This document shows positions 1-9,447 of a stretch of DNA of 27,771 bases, in pieces. A program made the position numbers and the translations under genes. Numbering within the stretch: position 1 is the first letter of the stretch; each line of letters opens with the position of its first letter. A model generated the notes under the pieces. The model made no database searches. It saw only the letters and a list, made by a program, of their open reading frames with translations, and had not been told where the DNA came from. Source of the stretch: Coriolopsis trogii. Its lineage: Eukaryota; Basidiomycota; Agaricomycetes; Polyporales; Polyporaceae. The DNA lies in the NCBI GenBank assembly GCA_020543525.1, contig JAHYIO010000012.1, forward strand, positions 1 to 27,771. Direction: 5' to 3'.

Positions 1-707
1 TTACATACTGCGATACACAGGACCTTCTGAATGAGCACCACTCCGAGGTTTGACTCTCCCTTTCACTGCATCTGAGACAACAAATGTACACAGTATATCC
101 AGTCAGCAACGTCACCGCGTCCGGCTCTCGCGCCGTCCAGCAGGATATTGAGTGGGCTATCGTACCCTGATGGCCACTTCGCCCATCGCTAGAGTTTCTG
201 TGGAGGCAGTGTCATGTGGCGTGTAGATTAGGATTTTACCGTCTCACGAAGTCGTGCGCGGCGTAACCCATAGTGATACTATACTCTCTGGGTGGTGTGC
301 TGTTCATCGCCCATGGTCACTCGTACGACGGGGCACTTGTGGCACAGTATGGCAGAATACGTAGAAGTTGGGTCATTGGTCGTCAGAGTACATTACTTAG
401 CTGCATGAAGGTAACATGACTGGGTCGTATGTTCATGAGCAAAGTATGTTGACAAATGAAATTGTAGCTTGGCTTATCGAAGAACCCGACCAGAGACTCT
501 CGAGCATGCTGCTTAACCACTGGGAAGCAGAATGCAGTCAGAGAGCGGGCGTGATCGGCTGCACGGAGAATAGGTTGTACGTTGATAGTACTGGATCCAT
601 GTGGCTTGCCGTGGTGAAATGGTCGGGCCTTGGAGAGCCGTTGTGGTGGTTGAATGAGTGAAACAGGATGAATTGGTCGATGCAGTGTCAGGTGCACAAC
701 CATGAAT
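1..707. other. Intergenic, no gene recognised
   Basis: No reading frame here has recognisable motifs, splice sites or codon bias. The two short open frames at about 383-745 (minus) and 416-661 (plus) overlap each other and resemble no family I know. The left edge may hold the end of a neighbouring gene, but nothing visible supports that. Confidence 0.5.
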
Positions 708-778
708 TCCGATATGGTGTAGTGGCTAACATTATCGCCTCTCACGCGATAGCCCGGGTTCGATTCCCCGTGTCGGAA
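708..778 (+). tRNA. tRNA-Glu (anticodon CTC)
   Basis: The 7-bp acceptor stem pairs 708-714 (TCCGATA) with 771-777 (TGTCGGA), with one T-G pair. The anticodon stem is ATCGC/GCGAT around the loop CTCTCAC, giving anticodon CTC, which reads GAG. The T loop is TTCGATT. There is no intron, and a short T run follows near 810. Compared with the second copy at 6898-6969, this one lacks one G in the 5' side of the T stem (run at 756-758). That leaves a C-C mismatch or a four-pair T stem. The missing base could be real decay or an under-called G run. The A+B box layout and sequence leave little doubt about identity. Confidence 0.92.
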
Positions 779-1097
779 TCAGCAGAGGTAAGACCTGGCT
801 AAACTTGCTTTTTGTGGCTGCTGGAAGTTCATCTTGTCACTTGCATCGGATGTGCCCCGAGTCATACGCTGCATAACAGTCCTTGCACGTTCTCTCAACC
901 TGGGACATCTGCTCGCACGTGCGGGAAGTCCGGATGAGAGAGGTGTCCCACACAGAATCCGAGGACCGAAGGGCGGATGGCGTCAGGCGGATGAGTCTGG
1001 CCAAACTCTTTTACTAAACTGCTCGCTCTGTCTCTCGTCCTCCCGCCTGGTCATGAGCGTGCTGAGCGTGATATAAACCTCTGCTTGCCTGGCCATC

Positions 1098-3288
1098 ATG
1101 TCTCGATCCCCATCTCCCAGCGCGGCTCGGGTCCAGCGACCGACAGAGGCTGAAGACAACATGTCGACCACGTCGGAGAAGAATGTGGAGGGAGTGCGGA
1201 AACGGTCGCTGGTGAAGGACGTTGTGCTCATCGTCACCGTCACTCTGGCTATGATACTGAACGTGAGTGTTGTTGTTGCTGTTCACACGCAAGATTCCCT
1301 GAGCGTGTACGCGACAGACTGCGAACACTACGGCGGTGTCTATTGCGCTTCCCACCATCGGGGCGGACCTGCATATCACGGAGTCGAAGCTGCAGTGGAT
1401 CATCTCCGCGTTCTCCCTGAGCTCTGTACGTCTGTTTCTGTGCGCGTGACGGTCGAGGGAACTGAGGGGCGGCGACGTCGTGTGCCAGGGGTGTCTGTTG
1501 CTTTTCCTCGGCCGACTGGCGGACCTGTACGGACGGAAGATGACGTTCATTGCAGGATGCGCGTTCATGGGCGTCATTGGACTGGGCGCGGGCTTTGCAC
1601 AAGGTGAGAAGAATCGCCGAGGGGCGCACGCAGTCGCTCACAGGGCGTGTCAGACGAAATCACGGTGGACGTGCTGCGGGGGCTGCAAGGCGTGGGGTCG
1701 GCGGCGTCTATTCCAGCAGCGGTGAGTGGGCGGAGTGGGTGTGGTCGGTGTGTGGGATGCTGAGTGCGCGGCAGCTGGGCATCCTGGCGCACACGTTCCC
1801 GCCGTCGCCGATTCGGTCGATAGCGTTCGCGACGTTCGCGGCTGGGGCGCCGGTGGGGGCCGCGATTGGGAGCGCGATCGGAGGGGTCCTGACGCAGCTG
1901 ACGGCGTACGTCCACCTGTGCCGCGCTTCGCTGTCTGGAGACTGACAGGACGTCAGCCAGAGCTGGCGTTCGACGTTCTGGTTCATGACAGGCCTCAGCG
2001 CCCTCTGCTGTCTCGGCGCTGTGGTTTCCATAGACGGCGACGTGCCCTACGCGCTCGCTGACAGGTGCGCATCTTCCTGCCACACGCACCGACGTCCCTC
2101 TCACTCGGCGCACAGACGCGTCGACTGGCTCGGCGCGCTCCTCGTCACCGCCGGGCTCGTCTTCATCATCTTCGCCCTCAGCGACGGCCCCCTCGCCCCC
2201 GACGGCTGGAAGACCGCCTGTGAGTTCCCTCCGCCCACGTCCCCCGCCCGCCCCTGACCGAATCGCAGACATCATCGCGCTCCTGGTCGTCGGCGTCGTC
2301 CTCCTCGTCCTCTTCGTCCTCTGGGAACGCTACTTGGAGGACGCGCACGTCAGCGCCGACCCCTCCCTCCGCTCTCGATGGTGGACCCCGCCCCCGCTCA
2401 TGCCCGTCTCCATCTGGGCACGCGCGAACGGCAAGCTCGCGGTCATGTTCATCGTCGCCTTTGTCGAGTGGTGCAGCTTCAGCACCTTCACCTTCTGGGT
2501 CCAGGTCCGTCCCGCTCTCCACGATCGCCGTCCTCTCTCTCATCCCCTGCAGCTGTACTATCAAGACTACCTCGCCCTCACCCCGATCCTGACCATGGTC
2601 CGCCTCCTGCCCATGTTCGTCAGCGGCGTCATCTGCAACGTCATCGTCGCCCTCGTCGTCGGCCATCTCGACCTCCTCCCCCTCGTCCGTACGTAGCCTC
2701 TTCCATCCCCTTAAAGCCCACTCATGGACTTCACTCCACAGTCCTCGGCACCCTCGCCACCGGAGTTGCCAACCTCCTCTTTGCCCTCATCGTGCCCTCG
2801 TCCCCGTACTGGGCCTTTGGCTTCCCCGCCGCCATCGTCTCCGTCTTCGGCGCCGACTTTGTCTTCGCCACCGGCACCCTCTTCGTCGCCAAGGTCTGCC
2901 TCCCCCACGAGCAGTCCGTCGGCGGCGCCCTCTTCCAGACCCTCACCCAGCTCGGCACCGCCTTCGGCCTCGCCATCTCCACCGTCGTGTTCAACGCGAC
3001 GCTCAAGAAGCGGTCCGAGGAGCTCGGCGTCACGCTCAACGACGAGGCCACGAACGCCCCCCCGCCCGCCCAGCTGACGGCGTACAAGGACGCGATGTGG
3101 ACCGGGTTTGCCTTTGGCGTTTTCGGTCAGTTTATCGGTGCGCTTGTGGGGTGATGTCTGACTCTATTGTCGGTGTAGGTGCGCTCCTCGCGCTCGTCTT
3201 TCTACGTGGCGTTGGCGTCGTCGGACACCGCAAGGGAGACGAGGACACCGAGAGCGAAAAGACGGTCGCGAACGAGCCCGAGTCGTAG
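1098..3288 (+). CDS. MFS transporter, DHA2-like (14-helix drug/H+ antiporter family)
   Basis: This is an intact gene of 11 exons: 1098-1262, 1318-1425, 1489-1603, 1654-1721, 1775-1905, 1957-2064, 2116-2219, 2269-2504, 2553-2688, 2742-3125, 3179-3288. All introns are GT-AG and 49-63 nt, and the joined frame gives 554 residues. A polar Ser-rich N-tail leads into the first helix. The next segment carries ANTTAVSIALPTIGADL and LQWIISAFSL, typical of fungal DHA2 members. The loop after helix 2 has MFS motif A as GRLADLYGRK (about residues 99-108). Helix 5 carries a motif-C-like GAPVGAAIGSAIGG stretch. The second half (KLAVMFIVAF, SVGGALFQTLTQLGTAFGLA) continues the fold, and the protein ends in an acidic tail. 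By family it is a plasma- or vacuolar-membrane proton-coupled exporter. It is closest in feel to yeast Atr1/Amf1-type proteins, but the substrate cannot be read from sequence. No frame breaks were found. Confidence 0.93.
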
Positions 3289-4360
3289 GGCGCGCGCGTC
3301 ATTGGACCGGTACGTCGCCCGCGTATGCCTCTCTCTGTAGAACGATTAGACACGTCTGCTGACCGGTGGTTCGCCACACAGTTGAGATGCCTGACTCAAG
3401 GTCAGGACCTACTTACCCAGCGAGATATACCAACCGGATGAACCTTTTTACGCTAGAGTTTTTTGACACGTTACGGTAATGTTTCGCAATGCTCATCTCA
3501 TGCGACTCTTTCATGTCTCGTGCCTCGTTCTCACCACGCAATACGTATGATGTACCCTGCACATTTTTTGGCTTCACTCGCAATATCCTCTAGATCTGCA
3601 TGCATACATAGAATCTCCTCGTCCCTAACATCGTTTGGTTTGACTCGTAATCTCTTGGGTGACTCGTACACGGGCATAAGACCCTGCGCACGCATGTACC
3701 GGTCTGTCAGCATAAAAGACGCGAATCAATGTCACGACTTGCTCCCTGCAAGTCATGCGGACGGCGTCAGGAGAGTGTGACTCGGACGTCGTTCACGATG
3801 GGTCTCTGGGTGCGCTCATTGCTGTACTCGCGGGCGAGGACATGGCATGGCTGACCGAGCTCATTGTCAGAACAGACAGGTCACATGTACGTGTGTCCAA
3901 CGGCGCCCCACCGACTCGTCGACCCGCCGTCGGTTAGCATGCTGCACTGGAGGCCTGCCGCCTGAGGTGAACCGGTGAGCGCTGAGCGATGGTTGATGAG
4001 TGACCCCCAGTGAAAACCGACAATGTTTGCAGCCGTTTGTAGCGTTTTGCAGCATAGACGGTCGTTTTGCAGCGGCGACGCGCGCTTGATAAGCATAGCC
4101 ACGACAACGGGCCCTGTCAATCTGGTGCGAACAGGTGCTGTCGACGACACTGACACCGTCCGCATCTGTACGCTGTACACTGTACACTGTACAGTTCCTG
4201 CACCTTGCCGCACTGTCTGTCCGTACATCCCTTGCCCATTCGTCCAGGCGCTTGTGCCGCCGTGCTCCCGTTCGCTCCCGTTCGCATCGGCCACAAGTCA
4301 TGGGGTAGCACCATCGCGTGACGTCAGACTCGTCGCAACCCCATGCGAGGCTGCGACAGG
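3289..4360. other. Gene-poor intergenic stretch after the MFS gene
   Basis: No convincing gene is seen. A 60-codon minus-strand frame at 3531-3713 is open but matches nothing I recognise. A tRNA-like fold at 3363-3437 and a few GTTTTGCAGC-like motifs at 4024-4076 are described separately. Confidence 0.4.
3363..3437 (+). other. tRNA-like fold, possible tRNA-Leu(CAA) relic
   Basis: The end segments CCGGTGGT (3363-3370) and ACCAACCGG (3429-3437) are complementary except for one bulged base, like an acceptor stem. Between them CCTGA CTCAAGG TCAGG (3390-3406) forms a perfect 5-bp anticodon-type stem with a 7-nt loop that would read CAA (Leu). No T arm or B box is visible and the D arm does not pair. 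I take it as a relic or a chance fold rather than a working tRNA. Confidence 0.2.
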
Positions 4361-4373
4361 GACTTCTTTCCCC

Positions 4374-4465
4374 CTCTCTTGCTTTTTTTGCTCTCTTGCT
4401 CTCTTGCTCTCTTGCTTTCTGGCCCTCTTGCTCTCGCAGTCTCTCACAGTCTCTCGCAGTCTCGC
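4374..4465 (+). repeat. CT-rich tandem repeats (CTCTTG units, then 10-bp units)
   Basis: From 4374 to about 4430 the sequence is built from repeated CTCTTG(CT) units with a T7 tract. It then passes into three tandem 10-bp units CTCTCGCAGT/CTCTCACAGT/CTCTCGCAGT at 4431-4460. The open frames across this region are low-complexity products of the repeat and are not counted as genes. Confidence 0.8.
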
Positions 4466-4590
4466 ACTTAGACTACTCTCTCGCTCTATTGGTCTCTCGT
4501 CCTCTCGCTTTCATCTGCCTCACGCTTGCTAACAAGTGCACTCCTCCCGCTAGCTGCTAGAACTGAGTACTACGCCAAAGAAGCGCATAT

Positions 4591-4880
4591 ATGCGCTCCA
4601 TTCTTCGTGCGTACGCCTTTCCGAGATCCGAGGTATTCGAGAATGTCCCTCGCCGCAAGGAGATTCGCGACAACATGCTTCTTACTGCTCTCAGACGTAC
4701 TCCTACTCGCATCACCTCTCATCATCTTGTATGCAGGACCTCTACGAGTGGCCTTCCTGGGCTCCGATTCGCAGATCCACAGGTGGTCCGAAGGATCTGC
4801 CCACATTGTTCTCCAAGGTTGGTCTGGATGGCAGGCATTGAACGACATCGCCAGAGCTACCAAAAGGTGCGATCGCCATA
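4591..4880 (+). other. Possible gene fragment of unknown family
   Basis: A frame opening at ATG 4591 encodes an Arg-rich, non-repetitive stretch (includes FPRSEVFENVPRRKEIRDN) that looks more protein-like than its surroundings. A possible intron at about 4698-4737 (GTACTC...TGCAG) would join it to a frame reading DLYEWPSWAPIRR and GGPKDLPTLFSKVG. I do not recognise the family. It has no clear promoter and stops soon after, so it is at best a fragment. Confidence 0.22.
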
Positions 4881-5310
4881 TTTGAACTACTTGTAGTTCA
4901 TTGACACACTTATCGACAGGTACAGGTCGCCCGCCTCTGCTGTTCTCTCCACGCCGGCGGCAGTCAGCATTTAGATGCATGGTATACTGCGGGGGGAAAC
5001 ACTCGTGATCGCCGCGTAAGTTTTGTATATTCTATGCAGCAATCTCGTGCTAACGTGAATATAGAAACACCGCAATGCTGAGGGGGGGGGGTGTTCTGAT
5101 GACTGGGCGAAGTGAAATCCGCAGTACGTCATTGATCTACTTACTACTCATATGAAGCTCACGCATATGCTTGTATGTCATGTTACAGGGTCGCGCCCCC
5201 AGCACGGGTCCCACTTTGTGCACGTGCTGAGTCTGGGATCCGGGCGTGCAGGTGGGACGAGGCGGGCGAGAGGGAGGGAGGGAGGGCGCCTGTACTAGCA
5301 TACCCGGTCC

Positions 5311-5592
5311 TGTAGCTGTTTGTAGCGGTTCCCAGCCTATTCCATCGTTTTGGAGCGTTTCCCATCGGTTTGCAGCCGCGCGTGACGTGTTCTGACGTGT
5401 TTGACAGGAGCTACCGACACAAACCGACCCGAAACGACACAAACGGCCACGAACGGACACAAACGGGAGGGGAATTTAGACGCACGTTCAAACTCATGTT
5501 TGTAGACGTGCGCAGCGCTTTGCCTCGTTTCCTAGCGTTTCCCAGCCGTACCGCGGCTACAAACGGCTGGAAACATCTACAAACTTTGTCGA
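5311..5592. repeat. Cluster of degenerate GTTTGYAGC / GTTTCCCAGC motifs on both strands
   Basis: Across about 280 bp the same short word recurs with small changes: GTTTGTAGC, GGTTCCCAGCC, GTTTTGGAGC, GTTTGCAGCC, GTTTCCCAGCC. Its reverse complements GGCTACAAACGG and GGCTGGAAACA appear near the right end. The middle (5419-5472) is a run of ACACAAACGG-like units: CGACACAAACGG, CCACGAACGG, ACACAAACGG. A smaller outpost lies at 4024-4076. No gene frame explains it. Confidence 0.55.
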
Positions 5593-5767
5593 TTCTCACT
5601 GGGAGTGACCGAGCGTGCTGACCGCGGCTGACTGTGCGCGAGTGCGCGTGTCCAGGCGTCGGTCGGTCCGAGAGGTGGGTCAGGGATTGGTGCTGGGTCC
5701 GCGAGCGATCGCGATTGAGACACCCAGTGTCATTGTCACTCGGACCGCGAGGGAAGGCGTGCGGAGC

Positions 5768-6383
5768 ATGTTCACCACTTTACTGGGTTGGGGATCCATA
5801 TGTACGGATGTGGTGAGTGCCCCATCTGCTGGCTTCTCGACGACTCGACGACTCGACTGACCCACGAGCCGTCCAGGACTCCCCATTCGGACGGGGGGAT
5901 CGTCTGGCCCGTCTTCGCCGCCCACGACAGGAGCTGACGACGGCGGGGAACGCGCTTGCCAGGTTCATGCTCCAGGCTCTCGCGCCAACCCTCCCTGGGG
6001 TCCATGTCGGCGAGCGAACCCTGTGAGACAACTCCTGCCAGCGCTGGGCTGGCGGAGGGCCGTACGGCAGGTCTGTTTGACTCGCACTCCCTCTTCGCCG
6101 ACATGATCGCCCGCCCAGAGGTGTACCTCAACGGCACGGCCCCTCTAACCGTGACATGTACACAGCACAGGGGCCGCACAAGCGTGCGTCTTCGGGCTGA
6201 ACGACAGCACGAGCGGTCCGGCGACCTGCAGGAGCGCGCACGGAACGGACGCCGATGGCTTTCTCTGGTCAGGAACGCTCTCCTAGTCCTGGAGACATGC
6301 GCGGGGAACGTTGGCTGATGTCTGTCCTCTGCGGGAACGACGAGCTTCACCCGTCCGTACAGGCCGAAGGGGCCGTGGTGTAG
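5768..6383 (+). pseudogene. Decayed GDSL/CE16-type carbohydrate acetylesterase
   Basis: Pieces of one protein appear in shifting frames. One near 5935 reads RQELTTAGNALARF, where the family has an 'ELY-AGAR-F' helix. Next comes FDSHSLFADMIARPEVYLNG (about 6075-6136), the 'FDTHSL' region with its downstream helix, followed by TAPLTVT. After a break at the G run 6170-6173 the frame reads QACVFGLNDSTSGPATC and GTDADGFLW. Finally DELHPSVQ (about 6338-6361) is the catalytic Asp-x-x-His block of GDSL/SGNH hydrolases, followed by a stop at 6381-6383. The order matches the C-terminal half of CE16 acetylesterases. The N-terminal GDS block is not visible. Several frame breaks and a missing splice acceptor before the last block point to a pseudogene. 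An intact gene with sequencing errors is less likely because the N-terminal half is absent. Confidence 0.6.
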
Positions 6384-6897
6384 GCGATCACGTCGGACGC
6401 TGCCTAGTATCCTGAGCTCTTTACGGGAGAGAGCACCTGAAGATCCCGGATGTCCTTCATTTGCGGAGCACAGATGTACGTGGATAGCTCCGGTGCACAA
6501 CATACACCCCTGGACTGTGGTCATTTGTCCACCCTGGTTCTGTGTGATTCAGGCTGAGCTAGGGTGGAAACGCATAGCAAGATGCCATGGTGTGCGCGGC
6601 GCAGTTGAACAGAGTGTTGTTGAAGCTGTCATAGAAATGGACACCAAAATGCACAATATGGTTGATGTACGGTGGCGTTCGCAAGTCCTGCGTGGGAGCT
6701 TGTCTCTGTACATATGATGTCTCGACCCATTCGAGGCCGTTGGCCATGATTCAGGTGTGCATGATTTTTACATGATATATTCTCCTCTGTCCAGTGGTTA
6801 CTCGAATAATATCTCAATCCCTGGTCGTGCTCAGCTCTTAGTACTTACGACAATAATGACTCCAGCCACGTGCAAAACCATTCGCCAGACATTGCCG
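6384..6897. other. Intergenic, nothing recognised
   Basis: Only short frames without motif, bias or splice support lie between the esterase remnant and the minus-strand tRNA. Confidence 0.45.
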
Positions 6898-6969
6898 TTC
6901 CGACACGGGGAATCGAACCCCGGGCTATCGCGTGAGAGGCGATAATGTTAGCCACTACACCATATCGGA
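6898..6969 (-). tRNA. tRNA-Glu (anticodon CTC), second copy
   Basis: Read on the minus strand from 6969, the acceptor stem is TCCGATA/TGTCGGA, the anticodon arm is ATCGC-CTCTCAC-GCGAT, and the T arm is a perfect CGGGG-TTCGATT-CCCCG. The discriminator base is A and the length is 72 nt without an intron. It is identical to the copy at 708-778 except for one extra G, which makes the T stem complete. The flanks of the two genes do not match, so only the tRNA is shared. A short T run follows on the minus strand. Confidence 0.95.
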
Positions 6970-7180
6970 CGTGATAAGGTAGTAGTAATCAAAAAATATA
7001 GAAAGTGAGCCCAAGGTGAGCTGCTTCCCACGGCACAGAGTGGGCGCTTCCACTCGGTGACAGTGAGCGTCTGACTCTGGGCGTCTGCCATCCTGTCCTT
7101 GACGCTGTCCTCGACGACGTCCTCCACTCTCTCCTCGACGTCCGCACCTCCTGTCCCGACGTCCGCCCCCTTTTGCCACC

Positions 7181-7668
7181 ATGTCTCTTCTCGCCCTCCT
7201 GCCCTCTTCCTCCAAAGCCGCTTCCGCTCGCTCTCTTGCCCCCGCAACCTCCTCACTCGCCCTCGCCCTCGCCCCCTCTCGCTCTGTCTCCTCCTCTCCC
7301 TACGGCAGGACCCACGTCTGGAAGCGCCGCCCCAAGAAGCTCCCTAACCCGATGGTGCCCGTCTTCCCCAGAGGCTCGTGCGCGTAGACGGCTCCACCGT
7401 CATCCACTACACCACCTCTCCCCGCTCTATCATCAAGCTCACCCGCGACACGACGAACAACCCGCTCTGGAACGCGGCGCGCTTCGTCGGCATGGACGAG
7501 GAGGAGGACGAGGTCACCGGTCGCATGGGCAGGTTCTCCAGGCGGTTCGCCGACCTCGGCGGTGAGGGCGGCGCAGGCATGGAGTGGATGGAGGAGGCGA
7601 GCGGCACAGAGGAGGCCAAGCACGTCGCCGAGAGCTCAAAGTCCAGGCCCAAGGGCAAGTCGAAATAG
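7181..7668 (+). CDS. MRPL36: Mitochondrial large-subunit ribosomal protein bL31m (one apparent frame break)
   Basis: The start lies in a strong context (GCCACCATGT). The first about 40 residues are Ala/Ser/Arg-rich with few acidic residues, as in a mitochondrial presequence. Conserved blocks follow: WKRRPKKLPNPMVPVFP, then VDGSTVIHYTTSPRSIIKL, then TRDTTNNPLWN, then a GRFSRRF segment. Yeast Mrpl36 has the same order: an RRPxKK block, a DGS block, an RNNPLWN-like block, and an RFNKRY-like block. The first block is in one frame and the rest is one base off; the switch falls at the C run 7366-7369. An intron here is unlikely because it would remove the conserved RRPKK block. Stop at 7666-7668. 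The break is either a missing C in the sequence or a recent mutation in an essential-type gene. The product should sit in the mitochondrial ribosome. Confidence 0.82.
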
Positions 7669-8795
7669 GCTGCTGCAAAAACATCACACTACCTCGTTCG
7701 TCTTCCCTCGCTGTCTTTCTCCCCCATAAGCTCACTTCTCTTGTGTGCCCCCAGACTATGCGCTCATGGAGCCCTGTAGGGCACGCGTGCTGTCGTGTCT
7801 CCTTTGTTGCTAGTTATCTGGAGGCATCCAGGTCTTCCCTTCGTACAAACATCGCAAAAGCGCGTTGTTCTACTGCCTTGCGGCCGGCGTGCAACGTCTG
7901 TATGGTCCTTCGAGGTGCGTCCATAGGTCAGGCGGCCCGTCGTGTCTACCTGGTTGCAAATCTCGTACACGACGCCCTCTCCGCCTCCTTGATCATCGTT
8001 TGCCTCACTCCTTGTGGTCGATCCACTCTAGCCAGTTGCCCAAGGTAGGGAATTTGAATGCACCATCGAGCAGGGACGATCTCCGCGGTTCGAATCTCAA
8101 GAGGCTTACAACGACTGATGTGGGCCCTCGGGGACCGCCCCCAGGAATGGAGAGTTGTCAGACGGGTCTATCACCTCTTTAGCATGAAGTCCAGTGTGAC
8201 ACACCGCTGGCATGATGCTCCTATAACCTTCTACCGCCTACGCCATACACGGCCAGGCCAGCGATGTTCAACGAACAATCATTTGCCGACATAGGTGCGA
8301 TTCGCCAAAGTTGACGGACCGGCAGTATCAAGTGGGATGCGCGATATCGCTGGAGTGCGGGAACTCAAGGCTGTCATGGGTGTTCCGCCATGTGCGCGAA
8401 GCACGAGGTGGTGCGTAGCGTTCTCTGTAGAAGACTGACAACCCCTTCCATGTCCCAGGTCTCAAATGACTCTCTGGAATGTACACGCCAGCTCCTGGGT
8501 CTTGCAATAGAGCCGGTATCTATCACGATCCCGTGTCGCCTGCTCTCCGAGTCTCAAGTGACCCCTTACCGCAGCTCCTGTTTTGATAGTGTGATTCTGA
8601 GGTGCTGCAGTTATGGCGGCGTACAGATGGGAAGCTCTGCTGCAGCATCTCTTTAAACCAATGTATCCAACCGCGACGTACATATCTTCCGCAGCCTTGT
8701 GCCATCTTGACCTCCTTGCTGCGAGTTTCACTCCGTCAGGAAGCTCAACTTGCCTCCCTAGGCTCACCGTCGAGACCCATCCACGACCAGCCACG
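7669..8795. other. Intergenic between MRPL36 and the RNase III-like gene
   Basis: About 1.1 kb without a supported gene. Open frames are short and unbiased. A single B-box-like word (GGTTCGAATCTC, about 8089-8100) has no matching cloverleaf. Confidence 0.45.
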
Positions 8796-9447
8796 ATGTC
8801 CATTCATATGGGTCTCAGTCCGGATCTTCCTCCTGCGCCCCAACTCGCCAACTCGACGATGGACGAGATCTTCAGCCGCGTCTCGGCCCGTCCAACAGGG
8901 AACAGCCGCCCTCGAGCGAAACCTCCCACTCGTAGTGTCGAAACGCGCTCCCGACTGGCTGCGCTCGGAGCGACGATGCTCGAAGCGGCGTACGCGATGG
9001 TGCTCTTCAACTTGCGGCCGAGGTTGACAGGTGCGGAGCTCGAGGTGAGCGCACATGTCACTCCTGCCTCTGTCTCTATCTGCTCTTCCCTGGCGTGAAG
9101 CGCTGATGGGAGACGGGGGGGCTCCTGCAGGCAGAGATACGGACTGGCCTCCCGGACCTCGTCGAGCGGTCTGTTGCAGGATACCGCTGGACGTGTTCGG
9201 GGCGCTACTCGCGGGGCGTCTGCATAGACGATACAGCGGTGAGTGCACGAGTCTCCAACTGTGTCCTCTCCCCCTCCCCCGCTCTCGCTGACGTTACGTT
9301 CTGTTGCAGGAGAAGCGCGAGCTCATGCACGCGTACGTCGGCGCGGTCTTCCATCAGGGGGGGTTCGACGCCGTCGTCCATTGGATCGGCGGCCTCGTGC
9401 GCGCGCTCGCCTCGCCCCGCTTCCCGTCCCTTCAGTTCCCGGTGTGA
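8796..9447 (+). CDS. Small RNase III-domain protein, catalytic residues missing
   Basis: Three exons, 8796-9044, 9131-9238 and 9310-9447, join in phase 0 to give 164 residues. The introns are 86 and 71 nt with clean GT-AG ends. Residues about 52-66 (SRLAALGATMLEAAY) align with the RNase III signature ERLEFLGDSVLxxx. The LRPRLTGAELE stretch matches the following 'FPxLxEGEL' turn, and MHAYVGAVFHQGGFDAVVHW (about 125-144) matches the 'EALIGAVYLDxGxxxxxxW' helix. The acidic metal ligands are not kept: signature Glu is Ser52, signature Asp is Ala59, and the second pair becomes Glu123 and His126. There is no double-strand RNA-binding domain. By family it should fold like RNase III but be unlikely to cut RNA by the normal mechanism. 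A scaffold or RNA-binding role, as in RNase III-like mitoribosomal proteins, is possible but only inferred. Confidence 0.7.

Noticed and set aside
4023..4532. 169-codon plus-strand open frame ending in Leu/Ser repeats
   Set aside because: Its second half is a translation of the CTCTTG/CTCTCGCAGT tandem repeats. The first half has no motif.
5082..5091. Run of ten G residues
   Set aside because: Isolated homopolymer; no neighbouring G-runs to form a quadruplex and no gene context. Its length may also be unreliable.
5772..6524. 250-codon minus-strand open frame
   Set aside because: It overlaps the esterase remnant, whose motifs are on the plus strand in family order. The minus product has no recognisable motif.
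7309..7371. Intron inside MRPL36 to explain its frame break
   Set aside because: A 56-nt GT-AG option exists, but it would delete the conserved RRPKK block, so a one-base error or mutation is more likely.
8085..8105. B-box-like word GGTTCGAATCTC
   Set aside because: No acceptor stem, D arm or anticodon arm can be folded around it.
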